Numbered from the stretch's first letter, positions 7,540 to 16,515 are shown. The stretch: DNA of 64,000 nt from JAXLXE01 sp046328115 (GCA_046328115.1 JAXLXE010000001.1:310001-374000); one strand, 5' to 3'. Numbers and translations: made by a program. The notes: generated by a model from the letters alone, not told the origin.

Positions 7540-8727
7540 GTGGCGGCCACACGTGACGTCTACGTGGTGGCTGCCGCTCGGACGCCCCAGGGGCGCTTTC
7601 TTGGGGCTCTCCGAGGGCTGACCGCCCCGAAACTCGGGGCACTCGCGATTCGCGGCGCGGTGGACCGGTGCGGACTGGACCCAGCGTTGATCGAGGCGAC
7701 ATTCATGGGCAACGTGGTATCTGCCGGCCTCGGGCAGGCCCCTGCCCGACAGGCGTCGCTCGCGGCTGGTTTGCCGGCCTCCAGTACCGCTACGACCGTC
7801 AATCGTGTCTGCGCATCTGGGATGGACGCGGTCAATCAGGCGCGACTGTCGATCATGGCGGGCGACATCAGCGTTGGCGTGGCGGGAGGAATGGAGAGCA
7901 TGAGCGGCGCGCCGCACATGTTGCGGGGCTCCCGCGATGGGATCCGATTGGGCGAGGGTCGGCTAGACGACGCCGTCATCGTGGATGGTCTATGGTGCTC
8001 GTTCTCCGGCTCTCACATGGGCGTGCTCGCGGAGGTCACAGCGGAACGCCATGGAATAGGACGGGACGAGATGGACGGTTTTGCCTACTCCAGCCATCAG
8101 CGTGCGCTGGCTGCCCGCCGGGCGGGGGCGTTCCGAGATGAGATCGTCCCGACCCGCGCGGACGACACACGCCATGCCGTGGCTGTGATGACGGATGAGG
8201 GCCCGCGTGCCGATACGTCGCCCGAGCGGCTCGCGTTGCTCACACCCGCATTTCGCGACCACGGGCGGATCACCGCGGGGAATGCTCCCGGATTAGCCGA
8301 CGGGGCGGCTGCGCTTGTTCTTGCCAGCGATTCCGCGGTTGGACGTCACGATCTGAAACCGTTGGCGCGTCTGATTGACTGCGTGGCGGTAGGCTCGGAG
8401 CCAGACCGTCTCTTTGAGGCGCCCGCGGACGCGATCCGGAAGCTGTCTGACAAGACCGGGATCAGGCTGAATCACCATGACCTGCTGGAGGTGAACGAAG
8501 CGTTCGCGGCGCAAATCCTGGCAAACGGAAGGGCGCTGGACTGGGACTGGGCGCGAGTGAACATCAATGGAGGCGCCATCGCGCTGGGCCATCCGATCGG
8601 CGCGACTGGCGCTAGGATTGTGGTGAGCCTGACACACGCGTTGCGCGCACGCGGTCTCAAGCGTGGGTTGGCCGCGCTCTGTCACGGTGGCGGTGGCGCC
8701 ATGGCGCTGGCTGTGGAGGCGGTGTAG
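7540..8727 (+). CDS. Acetyl-CoA C-acetyltransferase (thiolase)
   Basis: Thiolase of the degradative/biosynthetic AtoB/PhaA type, joining or splitting acetoacetyl-CoA. The nucleophile is Cys91 (NRVCASGM), the base His351 sits in GGAIALGHPIGATGAR, and Cys381 is in the C-terminal ALCHGGGGA segment. Two features differ from the usual consensus: NRVCASGM instead of NKVCGSG, and a His after the last Cys. Length is 395 residues. It converges with the methyltransferase gene, leaving only 7 nt between the stops. Which acyl chain it prefers cannot be read from sequence. Confidence 0.9.
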   Translation: MAATRDVYVVAAARTPQGRFLGALRGLTAPKLGALAIRGAVDRCGLDPALIEATFMGNVVSAGLGQAPARQASLAAGLPASSTATTVNRVCASGMDAVNQARLSIMAGDISVGVAGGMESMSGAPHMLRGSRDGIRLGEGRLDDAVIVDGLWCSFSGSHMGVLAEVTAERHGIGRDEMDGFAYSSHQRALAARRAGAFRDEIVPTRADDTRHAVAVMTDEGPRADTSPERLALLTPAFRDHGRITAGNAPGLADGAAALVLASDSAVGRHDLKPLARLIDCVAVGSEPDRLFEAPADAIRKLSDKTGIRLNHHDLLEVNEAFAAQILANGRALDWDWARVNINGGAIALGHPIGATGARIVVSLTHALRARGLKRGLAALCHGGGGAMALAVEAV

Positions 8728-8734
8728 AGGCGCG

Positions 8735-9346
8735 TCAGCGCTTGTTAGAGGAGGCCCATACCAGCACGTTCTGCTTGACCACTACACAGCGATTCACCGT
8801 GAGCGCTCGCCGGATGCGATCCGTACGGGCGATGGCGGACCGGTCCAGGAACAAGTTGAACACCGCGTCCCCGCCAGGCGCCAGAAGCTCCCGGATGCGC
8901 CGCAAGAACGGGAGATGGGTGATTGCCGCGGCCAGGCGCTCCCCGCGATACAGATCTATGCAGATCAAGTCGTACGGGCCGGTGGCGTTTTGTACGAAGC
9001 CGAATGCATCCGCTTCTACGACAGACAGGGATGGGATGGACCGGTAGATCGGATCCGCGACTCGGATGACGTCTGGGTTCAGCTCCACTCCAGTGACGGG
9101 GACGGGTCCGAAGCGCTCGTGCAACAGGGCCGCCACGGTGGCCCCACCGAGTCCCAACAGCAGCGTGTGACGAGGGCGACGGTCGGGCACCATGGCGGCC
9201 CAGTATCCATCGAATCGGGGCTCGATAACCGACTGCACTGTCCCGTCCACCAGGAGCACGCGGCGACCAGTATCCTCACCGAAGCGCACGTCGAGCCGTG
9301 CGACAGGCTGCATGCTCGCGGGCGCGCGTGGCAATCTATCAGTCAT
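8735..9346 (-). CDS. Spermidine-synthase-like methyltransferase fold protein
   Basis: A 203-residue Rossmann protein of the spermidine synthase/class I methyltransferase superfamily. LLLGLGGATVAALL is the nucleotide-binding glycine loop, VTGVELNPDVIRVAD the acidic end of strand 2, and YDLICIDLYRGE the substrate-side segment. It lacks the N-terminal beta-sheet of true SpeE, so polyamine synthesis is unlikely; a small-molecule or protein methylation role is possible. It follows the Ig-like surface protein gene by 27 nt and is probably co-transcribed with it. A separate, complete spermidine synthase lies at 47279-48133. Confidence 0.8.
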   Translation of the reverse strand: MTDRLPRAPASMQPVARLDVRFGEDTGRRVLLVDGTVQSVIEPRFDGYWAAMVPDRRPRHTLLLGLGGATVAALLHERFGPVPVTGVELNPDVIRVADPIYRSIPSLSVVEADAFGFVQNATGPYDLICIDLYRGERLAAAITHLPFLRRIRELLAPGGDAVFNLFLDRSAIARTDRIRRALTVNRCVVVKQNVLVWASSNKR

Positions 9347-9373
9347 CGAGGATTGCTCGGAAGTTGTTGCCGG

Positions 9374-10306
9374 TCAGCGGGGGCCCTTGGTGGGTGTGAA
9401 GCCGGTCTTGCCTACCGCGTTGGCGTCTCGGTGGGAACACGAGACCTCCACCGGAACGTAGCGATCATAGGTGGCGCCACGTGCATCGAAGGTGATGATG
9501 GCGCGGCCGGTGGGTCCCGTCAACACGCCGCCCTCTGGCTGCTTGATGGCTGTTGTTCTGAAATACGCCGTGGCCATGCAGAAGGCGCCCTGTACCGGTG
9601 CGCCGTTATTGGTCACGGCGGCGGTGACGGTGATGATGGCGGACTCCGCGGGGGCCGACGTTGGTGATGCCGAGGCTTCCACAGAGAATCCCGGGGTTGA
9701 GCGTTGTGGGGCTGGAGCAGCCGGGGCAGGAGCCGTCACGGCGGGTGGCACGGAGGGTTTCGAGGCGGGTGCGGTCTGCGTGGGCTGAGGTGCTGCTGCC
9801 TGTGGCGTCGTGGAGGCGACGTTCGTCGCGTTCGGTACAGCGGGCGGGGTGGGCGCGGCAGTTGGCAGCCCTGGGAGACGCTCAGGTTCATTGTTCGCGG
9901 GTTGGACGATCATCGTGGGCACAGGAACCGGCGTTACGGCGACTACCGGCTCCGCCTGAGTGTCGTTCGTGGTTTCGCCTGCCCCGATCCCCCGTGGTGG
10001 GAAGACGATGACTAGCGCGAGCCAGATGATGACGAGGGCGGTGACGCCAGCCAGCCCGCTCGCGATCCACAGCCATATGGCCCCACCATCGCGCTGCCGC
10101 TGGATGCTGGTACGGCGCTGCCGGGCGCTCTGATCGGCGCGCTCCATGAGCGATGGTCTGGGCGCGGTCCCCTGCCCCGCGGCATCTCGTGGCCGCCTGA
10201 CGCGTCTGAAGGTGACGGAGTCTCGATCTGCCGACCCTGGGGCCGGAGGCGCCGTGTTTCTCACCACTGGTTCTCCGAGGTTCGGGCCTATCACCGCTGG
10301 CGACAA
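9374..10306 (-). CDS. Membrane-anchored protein with Pro-rich stalk and Ig-like domain
   Basis: Unrecognised as a named family. The roughly 80-residue N-terminal part is basic and cytoplasmic. One membrane helix follows (about residues 75-105, IWLWIASGLAGVTALVIIWL). Then comes a stalk of about 115 residues, rich in Pro, Ala and Thr, that would cross the wall. The last 100 residues form a beta-rich domain (ITVTAAVTNNGAPVQGAFC ... GRAIITFDA) resembling bacterial Ig-like folds. The start, TTG 10306, is uncertain; GTG four codons downstream or Met54 are alternatives. Its neighbour at 10401-11663 is a wall hydrolase, which fits a surface role. Confidence 0.75.
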   Translation of the reverse strand: MSPAVIGPNLGEPVVRNTAPPAPGSADRDSVTFRRVRRPRDAAGQGTAPRPSLMERADQSARQRRTSIQRQRDGGAIWLWIASGLAGVTALVIIWLALVIVFPPRGIGAGETTNDTQAEPVVAVTPVPVPTMIVQPANNEPERLPGLPTAAPTPPAVPNATNVASTTPQAAAPQPTQTAPASKPSVPPAVTAPAPAAPAPQRSTPGFSVEASASPTSAPAESAIITVTAAVTNNGAPVQGAFCMATAYFRTTAIKQPEGGVLTGPTGRAIITFDARGATYDRYVPVEVSCSHRDANAVGKTGFTPTKGPR

Positions 10307-10400
10307 TTGACCGTCTCGCGGAGTGGTCCCCCGCTCGGATTGTAGGTGCGCTTGCTTGCCACCAGGGCTTCGCGGGCGTCACAAACTGGCTACCGCGGCG

Positions 10401-11663
10401 CTACGGGGAAGATTGCGCGCGTCGGTCGCCTGGCGGAACGTCGAACGCGAACAGGTTGTGCTGATTCATTAGCCAGATGAGCTTTGGGGCATAGGCCGGG
10501 TCGGTGGCGTAGCCCGCGGCGTTGATGGCGTACGCGAACGCGCGTGGATCGTCCGCCACGCGCAGCGCGCCGGCGTATCGGGGCTGCTCAATGAACCAGA
10601 GTCCATGATCGACGATTGAGTCATCGATGGTCTTGTACGCTTTGAAGATCTCGCGGGTGATCACGCTGGCGCCTCGGTATACCTCCCAGGTGTTGGCCGC
10701 GTACACGCCGTCCGTTCCTGGCCTGGTGAAGGCCTTGATGCCAAAGAGGTTTCGCGCCTCTGTGGCCAGACGGCTTCTGCCCCAGTTGGACTCCAGGATG
10801 GCCTGCGCCAGGGTGACTGAAGCCGGCACCCCGGTGCCACGCTGGGAGTGTCTGGCACCTGGGGCGACCGTCAGTATGAACGCGCGCTCGTCTTCAGTGG
10901 TGTTAGTTGGCTCCGGCAACGGTTCATCCGCTGCTGTCACGGCCGAGCTAGAAACGGAATCGTCCGTCGTGACCTCGGCCGCGGTCGGCGCGAGCCCACC
11001 CAATACCACGATCACGCGTCCATCCTCGGGAATGGAGTGAGGCGTCAAGGCATTGGCGCGAGCGACGAGGTCAGCGCTGGTCCGGTATCGTGCGGCGATC
11101 TGTTGGAGGCTTTCGCCGTCTCTCGTGACGTGGAGCACACCGCCCACCGGCAACAGGGTCAGGCGTTGGCCTACCGCGACCACCTGCTGTTCTGCGTCCG
11201 CCAGGTTGTTGTTCCACAGCAGCGCACTGATTGGGATGCCGAAACGGGCAGCGATGCCGTCCAGCGTGTCACCGGCACGTACGGAATACGTGAACGGCTC
11301 GACTGGCGCGATACGGGGCGTGCGTTCGATTGAGCGAGAGTCACGGCTGGCGGGATCGAGGATGAAGGCCGCCGCGCGGTCAACAGCCGGCGTGTCAGCG
11401 GGGTCGAAGGTTTCGGGGGCGTGGACTTGCTGGCTGGAGAGCCCATCGATGGCTGTTGACACGACAGCCGCGAGCGACGTCTGGCGGGCAGTGTGAACGG
11501 CCGCGACGGAGGTGCAGAGGGCCAGCAGGCCGATAGCGGCCGGTCCCACCGTGAGCCCTCCAGCGGGTCGCGGCCGTGGGACTGCCATCGCGCCCTGGCC
11601 AGCGTAGCGGAGCCGAGGCTGGATCTGTCTGACTGCCTGCAGCGTAGGCCTCCCGAGTAGCAC
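10401..11663 (-). CDS. LysM-containing N-acetylglucosaminidase (FlgJ/Acm-like)
   Basis: Secreted or membrane-anchored peptidoglycan hydrolase of 420 residues. An N-terminal hydrophobic segment (about residues 35-60) acts as signal anchor. Two LysM repeats follow (near residues 140-190, FTYSVRAGDTLDGIAARFG, and 195-240, LHVTRDGESLQQIAARYR) and bind glycan. The C-terminal 150 residues form a glucosaminidase domain with the catalytic Glu in VTLAQAILESNWGRS, then ARNLFGIKAF and later AGYATDPAYAPKLIWLM. It probably cleaves glycan strands during growth or division. It stands upstream of the Ig-like surface protein on the same strand. Confidence 0.88.
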   Translation of the reverse strand: MLLGRPTLQAVRQIQPRLRYAGQGAMAVPRPRPAGGLTVGPAAIGLLALCTSVAAVHTARQTSLAAVVSTAIDGLSSQQVHAPETFDPADTPAVDRAAAFILDPASRDSRSIERTPRIAPVEPFTYSVRAGDTLDGIAARFGIPISALLWNNNLADAEQQVVAVGQRLTLLPVGGVLHVTRDGESLQQIAARYRTSADLVARANALTPHSIPEDGRVIVVLGGLAPTAAEVTTDDSVSSSAVTAADEPLPEPTNTTEDERAFILTVAPGARHSQRGTGVPASVTLAQAILESNWGRSRLATEARNLFGIKAFTRPGTDGVYAANTWEVYRGASVITREIFKAYKTIDDSIVDHGLWFIEQPRYAGALRVADDPRAFAYAINAAGYATDPAYAPKLIWLMNQHNLFAFDVPPGDRRAQSSP

Positions 11664-11761
11664 CGCCCGTCAGTGGGTCAGCCGACTATAGCCGTGGAAT
11701 GCGGCTGATTCCGCGCCCAGCCGTGGCTGACGGGAGGGGTTGAGATGAGATTGCGATGCGA

Positions 11762-12001
11762 TCAGGCATCGCGCGGCTTGTACGGGTCGAACGCGAGAAA
11801 CGGCGCGCCCTGATACATCGCTGCCTGGACTGTCAACGTGAGACCATTGGTGAAGCGCACGCGCCAGTGCTTCAGATCGGATGTCGCGGATTCCACCTGC
11901 AGGCCGTGGATCCAGGACCAATCCACCGTGCAACCCGCGTCCGCATCGTCTGATTGGGAATTGCGCGGGTCTACAGCGGTGGCTTCTTCGTGGCTTGGCA
12001 T
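11762..12001 (-). CDS. Small conserved-looking hypothetical protein (79 aa)
   Basis: No family recognised. A strong SD (AGGAGG, five nt before the ATG) supports it as a real gene. The N-terminal 25 residues are polar and acidic (DDADAG). The rest, VDWSWIHGLQVESATSDLKHW then VRFTNGLTLTVQAAMYQ, reads like a compact beta-rich domain with several Trp. No signal peptide or membrane segment is present. It lies alone, 98 nt from the glucosaminidase start on the same strand. Confidence 0.65.
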   Translation of the reverse strand: MPSHEEATAVDPRNSQSDDADAGCTVDWSWIHGLQVESATSDLKHWRVRFTNGLTLTVQAAMYQGAPFLAFDPYKPRDA

Positions 12002-12192
12002 GGGTTCCTCCTGGTGTGAAGCGCGCGTGGCGCTGATCGCGGACCGCTACATTCTGCGTCTTCGCTCCACCGCCGCGTGGGTTCAGAGACGGGCCGTCAC
12101 CTGGGCCGCGTATCTGCCGTTCGATCCCTTGAAGGCTCGGTTTCTGACGCGCCTCGCGCCCCGGACACCCGTGGGGGATTTTGGACGGCACC

Positions 12193-12948
12193 ATGAAACA
12201 GCTCGGCATGCACCACGCGGGATTTGCAAGCCCCTCTCCGATGGAGCTGCGGGCCCAGCCGATCCACATTGGCCAGGCGCTCACACGCGTTGCGTGGCAA
12301 TTCCCGACCATCGTCGGTGCCGCCGTCCTAGGTCTGGTTGCGTGGGTTCGCACGTCGGTGGCATTTGGCGGACTTGCTCAGGTCACGCCTGGCGAGCTTG
12401 AGTCAGTTGCCCTGACGCGTCTAGTGCTCTCCGGTGTGAACCACGCGTTCACTGCGACGTTCATGTTTGTAGTGGCCGCCATGCTCATCATTCGGCGACC
12501 CTCGCGAGCGTCTGCCAATAGCTGGCTGGCTGATGCGGTGGCCATGGCCGGGTCGCTCATCGTGCTGGTCCTCGCGTTTGCCCCCGGCCGCGAGTTGTCC
12601 ATAGAGTGGCTGGTGGTGTCGGACGTGCTGCTGGTGTTGGGGATGGGCATTACCGTGGCAGGAGTGACCAGCCTTGGGCGGTGTTTCGGCATCATGCCGC
12701 GGGCGCGTGGCCTCGTCCGCTCCGGTCTCTACAGATTCGTCAGGCACCCGATCTATCTGGGTGAGTTCATTGCATTCGCCGGACTGCTCATTGCCGTTTT
12801 CTCGCCGTTCACCCTGGCTGTCTACGCGGTTTTCGTGGGGCTGCAAATCGCCCGTACCTACTGGGAGGAGGCGGCGCTGTCGTCCGTGTTCCCTGAGTAC
12901 CGGGAGTATCGACTGGGGACCCGGCGGGTGATTCCTTGGATCTACTAG
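12193..12948 (+). CDS. Isoprenylcysteine carboxyl methyltransferase-family membrane protein
   Basis: Multi-pass membrane protein of about 250 residues related to the ICMT/PEMT group, which methylate lipids or prenylated groups with S-adenosylmethionine. The C-terminal signature LVRSGLYRFVRHPIYLGEFIA contains the RHP and neighbouring residues used for cofactor binding, and the end has the conserved EEAAL...FPEYREYR pattern. About five to six membrane helices are visible. ATG 12193 is chosen, but TTG 12181, in the same frame with GGGGGA upstream, is equally possible. The stop overlaps the prepilin peptidase gene by 13 nt. Confidence 0.8.
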   Translation: MKQLGMHHAGFASPSPMELRAQPIHIGQALTRVAWQFPTIVGAAVLGLVAWVRTSVAFGGLAQVTPGELESVALTRLVLSGVNHAFTATFMFVVAAMLIIRRPSRASANSWLADAVAMAGSLIVLVLAFAPGRELSIEWLVVSDVLLVLGMGITVAGVTSLGRCFGIMPRARGLVRSGLYRFVRHPIYLGEFIAFAGLLIAVFSPFTLAVYAVFVGLQIARTYWEEAALSSVFPEYREYRLGTRRVIPWIY

Positions 12949-13700
12949 CCGGAACCGGGGCTCAGCCCGAGCTCTGGTTACGGGTGCTATCAGCGGCGCT
13001 GCTGGGCTGGCCCGCCGGCGCACTGGTGGTGCTGATAGCCCGCAGTCTGCCCGCACAGGAGCGCGTGCTGGCATGGCCTGCGTGCGCGGCGTGCGGCGAT
13101 CGCGTGCCCGGGTGGGCCGCGTCCCAGCTTGTGCGCCTGGTGCTCCCCAGCGGTTCCTGCCAGCGATGCGGCGCGGTTCCGTCGCGAGGAGACCTGAGTC
13201 TGGAGCTGGCGACGATTGCAACGTTCGCGGTGCTCGGCTGGCGGTTCGACGATCTGCTGCAGCTCCTGGCGCACCTGTTCTTCGCCGTAGTGCTCCTCGT
13301 GGTGTTCGCGGTGGACCTGCGCTATCGCGAGGTCTACCTCGTTGTGGCCTACGGAGGGCTGCTTGGAGCTTTCGCGCTCTCCATTGCGGGCGTGAGTGGA
13401 GGGCCGTTTAGCGCCTTCTGCGGTTCGCTGTTCGGCGCGCTGGCGTTTGGAGGTCTGTTTGTGGCCGGCAAACTGGTGTACCGCGGCCAGGAGCCGCTTG
13501 GCAGTGGTGACATCACGATCGCCGCGGTTTTGGGGGCCATGGCGGGGTTCCCTAACATCATCTGGGCGCTGGCCCAGGGGATGCTGTTCGGTGGGCTGGG
13601 CGCTGCCTACTGTCTGATCAGCGGTCGCAACCGCCAGGCGTTCATGCCGTATGGTCCGGCCTTGTGTTTGGGCGGTTTCCTGACGTTCCTCACGAGTTGA
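12936..13700 (+). CDS. Prepilin peptidase (type IV leader peptidase)
   Basis: Aspartic membrane protease that removes leaders from type IV prepilins and, in many members, methylates the new N-terminus. Two Cys pairs (CAACGD and CQRCGA, residues 49-52 and about 75-78) form the N-terminal zinc-like domain. The catalytic Asp residues lie in VDLRYREVY and GSGDIT; the usual Lys after GxGD is Thr. About eight membrane helices are visible over 254 residues. The start is TTG 12936 inside the preceding gene. No pilin genes are in this window. Confidence 0.87.
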   Translation: MDLLAGTGAQPELWLRVLSAALLGWPAGALVVLIARSLPAQERVLAWPACAACGDRVPGWAASQLVRLVLPSGSCQRCGAVPSRGDLSLELATIATFAVLGWRFDDLLQLLAHLFFAVVLLVVFAVDLRYREVYLVVAYGGLLGAFALSIAGVSGGPFSAFCGSLFGALAFGGLFVAGKLVYRGQEPLGSGDITIAAVLGAMAGFPNIIWALAQGMLFGGLGAAYCLISGRNRQAFMPYGPALCLGGFLTFLTS

Positions 13701-13704
13701 GCGC

Positions 13705-14148
13705 TTAGGTAAGCACGCCCTTCAAGACAGATTCAAGAAGCCTTCGAGACGCGCCCACGTCCGTTCCGCGGACGCGGATCCGACAGATCTCGATGGCGTG
13801 GGTGTGCGTTTGACTTCGTTCGCGTCGCACCAGGTTTGCGCCGACCAAACCGGACACGAGTCGAGCCGCGACGGTAGGCAAAACGGCGCCCGCCACGATG
13901 CCCGCGGCGAACACCGACGACGTTGGCTTGAGCAGGGTCCCCCACGCCGGGTTTTGGGGTGTGACCCACCGTTGGAATGAGCTGGGCTGGGCGCGGCTCC
14001 CGCGCGGGGACGGCTCAAGCGCGACTGGCTCCAGCCGAAGCGGTCTCACCGAGCCGCCTGAGCTCGCGGGCGCGAGTGGCCGGGGAACGCTGGTCCCCGC
14101 GGATTTACCGCGAAGCCTGGCTATCAACCGACGGGCGCGGGGTAGCAT
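13705..14148 (-). CDS. Hypothetical protein with one membrane segment (147 aa)
   Basis: Unrecognised. GGAGGA lies four nt before ATG 14148, which decides the start; an upstream reading frame is open but has no good SD. The N-terminal 75 residues are basic and rich in Pro, Ser and Arg, as in disordered linkers. A hydrophobic, Gly/Ala-rich segment near residues 75-100 (FAAGIVAGAVLPTVAARLVSG) could be a membrane or glycine-zipper helix. It follows the 124-residue gene by 67 nt on the same strand, so the two are probably co-transcribed. Confidence 0.55.
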   Translation of the reverse strand: MLPRARRLIARLRGKSAGTSVPRPLAPASSGGSVRPLRLEPVALEPSPRGSRAQPSSFQRWVTPQNPAWGTLLKPTSSVFAAGIVAGAVLPTVAARLVSGLVGANLVRRERSQTHTHAIEICRIRVRGTDVGASRRLLESVLKGVLT

Positions 14149-14215
14149 GGCATCCTCCAGGCGGCACCGTCCGCCCGGATCGTAACTGTAAAGTACGCCG
14201 CGCGCGTTCGGCTTG

Positions 14216-14590
14216 CTAGCGATAGCCCAGCGGCTCGGCGGACTGCCCGCCCGTGCGCGAGCGCGCGAGCCAGTCGTGCACGTCGTCGACCAACCGATCC
14301 GAGACTTCCTCCGCGTCAAAGCGGTACGCCGCGGTGCGCTCTCCGAGCACCACGGTCTTGCCGCCACGCGATAGCGGCTCGTATGCCAGGAGGCCCGCGT
14401 CTAGACGCCGATCGGTGGGACGATGGTGCAGCCGTAGCTCTAGCCACGCGCCGTCTCCGGAGCGGCCAGAGGCCTCCGCCCACGCTACGCCGCGCGCGAT
14501 GCCGCCGCGCTGGCGACGCAGCCCGGCTTCTGCCAGGTCCATGCTTAGGGAAGACATTAGTTGCGAGAGCACGCGGTCCAGTATTGCCAT
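14216..14590 (-). CDS. Hypothetical soluble protein (124 aa)
   Basis: Unrecognised. ATG 14590 has GGAG five nt upstream. The protein is soluble, with an amphipathic N-terminal helix (LDRVLSQLMSSLSMDLAEAGL) and two beta-like stretches (GAWLELRLHHRP and GGKTVVLGERTAAYRFD). It ends with an acidic helix (EEVSDRLVDDVHDWLAR). The pattern fits a small alpha/beta domain. It probably heads a two-gene operon with the membrane protein at 13705-14148. Confidence 0.55.
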   Translation of the reverse strand: MAILDRVLSQLMSSLSMDLAEAGLRRQRGGIARGVAWAEASGRSGDGAWLELRLHHRPTDRRLDAGLLAYEPLSRGGKTVVLGERTAAYRFDAEEVSDRLVDDVHDWLARSRTGGQSAEPLGYR

Positions 14591-14762
14591 GTCTGCTCCG
14601 TGACTGTGGAGCGGACTCTAACAACGCGCGCTGCCCCGTTCCGCCACAGGGAGAGAACAACGGCCTCACAGATGAGTCTCACGGGACCGAGTTCCACGCG
14701 AGTAGAATGCTGGGTAACTTGCGATGCGCGCGGTGCGTGAGTGAGGCGACGCTTGCGGGCGA

Positions 14763-15530
14763 ATGATGGCGAAACGCATCTTCAAGATCGGAGACGATGA
14801 GTCGGCGCGCTGGGTTTCTCCCGGCGAGGCGGCGGCGCTGCTCGCCGCCGGCTCCGTCCAGGACTGCCAGTCCATCCCGTGGAGCTCGAACTACACGTTT
14901 GTAGCTCGCATCTGCGCGCAGGATCAGCCAGACGTGTACGGCGTCTACAAGCCACGGCGAGGGGAAGCGCCGCTCTATGACTTCCCGGACGGGACGCTCT
15001 ACCGTCGGGAGCGGGCGGCGTACGTTGTCTGTGAGGCGCTGGGCTTTGGGCTCGTACCCCCAACCATCATCCGCGACGGCCCGTATGGCGTTGGCTCAGT
15101 CCAACTCTTGATTGATGTGGACCCTGAGGCGGACTTCTTCAAGTTCAAGCATCTCCACACCACCGAACTTCAGGCCATCGCGCTGTTCGACGTCCTCACC
15201 AACAATGCTGACCGTAAGGCCGGCCATTGCCTGAAGGCGCGTGACGGTCGCCTATGGTGCATTGACCACGGGCTCACGTTCAATACGGCGCCCAAGCTGC
15301 GGACGGTCATCTGGGACTTCGCGGGCGAGCCGGTGCCTGCGCGCCTCTTGGCCCGGCTTCGCGAGTTCTCGCGCAATGCGACCCGCACCTCTGCGCTGGC
15401 CGAGCAATTGCATGCGTTGCTTGACCGGCGCGAGGTCAGTAGATTCTTTGGTAGGATCGAGGCCGTGCTTGAGCACAGGGTCTACCCGGAGATGACCTCG
15501 CGTCGGAGCGTTCCCTGGCCGTGGTACTGA
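14763..15530 (+). CDS. SCO1664-family protein (PI3/4-kinase-like fold)
   Basis: Matches by eye the SCO1664 family of unknown function, otherwise seen mainly in actinobacteria. Those proteins have a phosphatidylinositol-kinase-like core with GSVQLLID, an NNADRKAGHCL catalytic-loop-like motif and a DHGLTFN metal-site-like motif. All three are here at about residues 118-180. Length is 255 residues. In actinobacteria it usually sits beside a DUF3090 gene and a phosphoglycerate-mutase-like gene, neither of which is near. Start ATG 14763 could also be the adjacent ATG 14766. Activity is not established for the family. Confidence 0.75.
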   Translation: MMAKRIFKIGDDESARWVSPGEAAALLAAGSVQDCQSIPWSSNYTFVARICAQDQPDVYGVYKPRRGEAPLYDFPDGTLYRRERAAYVVCEALGFGLVPPTIIRDGPYGVGSVQLLIDVDPEADFFKFKHLHTTELQAIALFDVLTNNADRKAGHCLKARDGRLWCIDHGLTFNTAPKLRTVIWDFAGEPVPARLLARLREFSRNATRTSALAEQLHALLDRREVSRFFGRIEAVLEHRVYPEMTSRRSVPWPWY

Positions 15531-15537
15531 GTATGGA

Positions 15538-16515
15538 CTAGGCCTGGTCTAGCAGCTCTGGATTGACGCAGGACGCCGGCCGCTCGCCCCGGAGCACTTT
15601 GGCCACATTGTCCACTGCCATGGCGGTCATGGCGCGCATGGATTCGAAGGTCACGCCCGCGACGTGCTGGGTCAGGGTGATGTTGGGGATCTTGAGCAGG
15701 CGACTCGTCGTGGGCAAGGGCTCTACCTCGAACACGTCCAGAGATGCGCCAGCAATGCTCCCCGCTTCCAGCGCGTCTGCCAGCGCCTCCTCGTCAACCA
15801 GTGGGCCGCGCGACGTGTTGACCAGGAAGGCCGTGGGCTTCATGAGCGCCAAGGTGTCCTTGTTGATCATGTGGTGCGTCTGGCGGAGCAACGGCGCGTG
15901 GACGGTCACTGCGTCTGATTCGCGCAGGAGTGTCTCCAGATCGACATATCGAGCGCCGTACCGGTCCTCCAGACCCTTGTCCTGGACCACGTCATGCAAG
16001 AGCAACGTCACGTCCCAGCCCTGCAGCCGACGGATCACCTCTTTGCCGATGAGCCCGGTGCCGATTACTCCCACGGTTTTGTGCCTGAGCTCAACGCCGT
16101 AGGGCCGGGGGTTCCAGCCGGTGGATCGCATCTGCCGGTCAGCAAAGGCGAATCGGCGGGTGGCGGCCAGGATCATGCCGATCGCGGCCTCTGCCACGGA
16201 GTGGTGATTGGCGCCGATGGTGGTGGTGACCAGTACGCGCATGCCGTTTGCGGCGTCGAGGTCAATGGCGTCGTAACCCACCCCGGTTCGCGCGAGGATC
16301 TTGAGGTCCGTGGCATGTGCGAGGACCGAGGCTGTGTATGGCTCTACGCCCACAATACCGGCGTGCGCGCCACGCAAGGCTTCGATCAAGTCCGGCTCAG
16401 ACGCCCCCTTTGGGAACTGCTTCAGCACGAGCTCGTGGCCCGCGTCGTGGAGAGGCTGAAGTAGGGCATCCTGGAGTGAATCGACCTGCATCGTTGTCAC
16501 GAGGACTCTGGCCAT
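15538..16515 (-). CDS. D-2-hydroxyacid dehydrogenase (phosphoglycerate dehydrogenase-like)
   Basis: NAD-dependent oxidoreductase of the SerA/CtBP group, 325 residues. The Rossmann motif is GVIGTGLIGKEV. Catalytic residues are the Arg of VNTSRGPLVDE, the Glu of DVFEVEP and the His of LTQHVAG. It has no C-terminal ACT or ASB domain, so it is not a feedback-regulated SerA of the long type; substrate (phosphoglycerate, glyoxylate/hydroxypyruvate or another) is open. ATG 16515 with GGAG ten nt upstream is chosen over the much longer open frame that runs antisense through moaA. It is divergent from moaA. Confidence 0.9.
   Translation of the reverse strand: MARVLVTTMQVDSLQDALLQPLHDAGHELVLKQFPKGASEPDLIEALRGAHAGIVGVEPYTASVLAHATDLKILARTGVGYDAIDLDAANGMRVLVTTTIGANHHSVAEAAIGMILAATRRFAFADRQMRSTGWNPRPYGVELRHKTVGVIGTGLIGKEVIRRLQGWDVTLLLHDVVQDKGLEDRYGARYVDLETLLRESDAVTVHAPLLRQTHHMINKDTLALMKPTAFLVNTSRGPLVDEEALADALEAGSIAGASLDVFEVEPLPTTSRLLKIPNITLTQHVAGVTFESMRAMTAMAVDNVAKVLRGERPASCVNPELLDQA

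Noticed and set aside
8735..9346. Second true spermidine synthase
   Set aside because: It lacks the N-terminal beta domain and the polyamine-site motifs found in speE at 47279-48133.
8663..9667. Plus-strand frame of 334 residues across the methyltransferase gene
   Set aside because: No domain is recognisable, and the minus strand encodes a clear Rossmann protein with a Gly loop.
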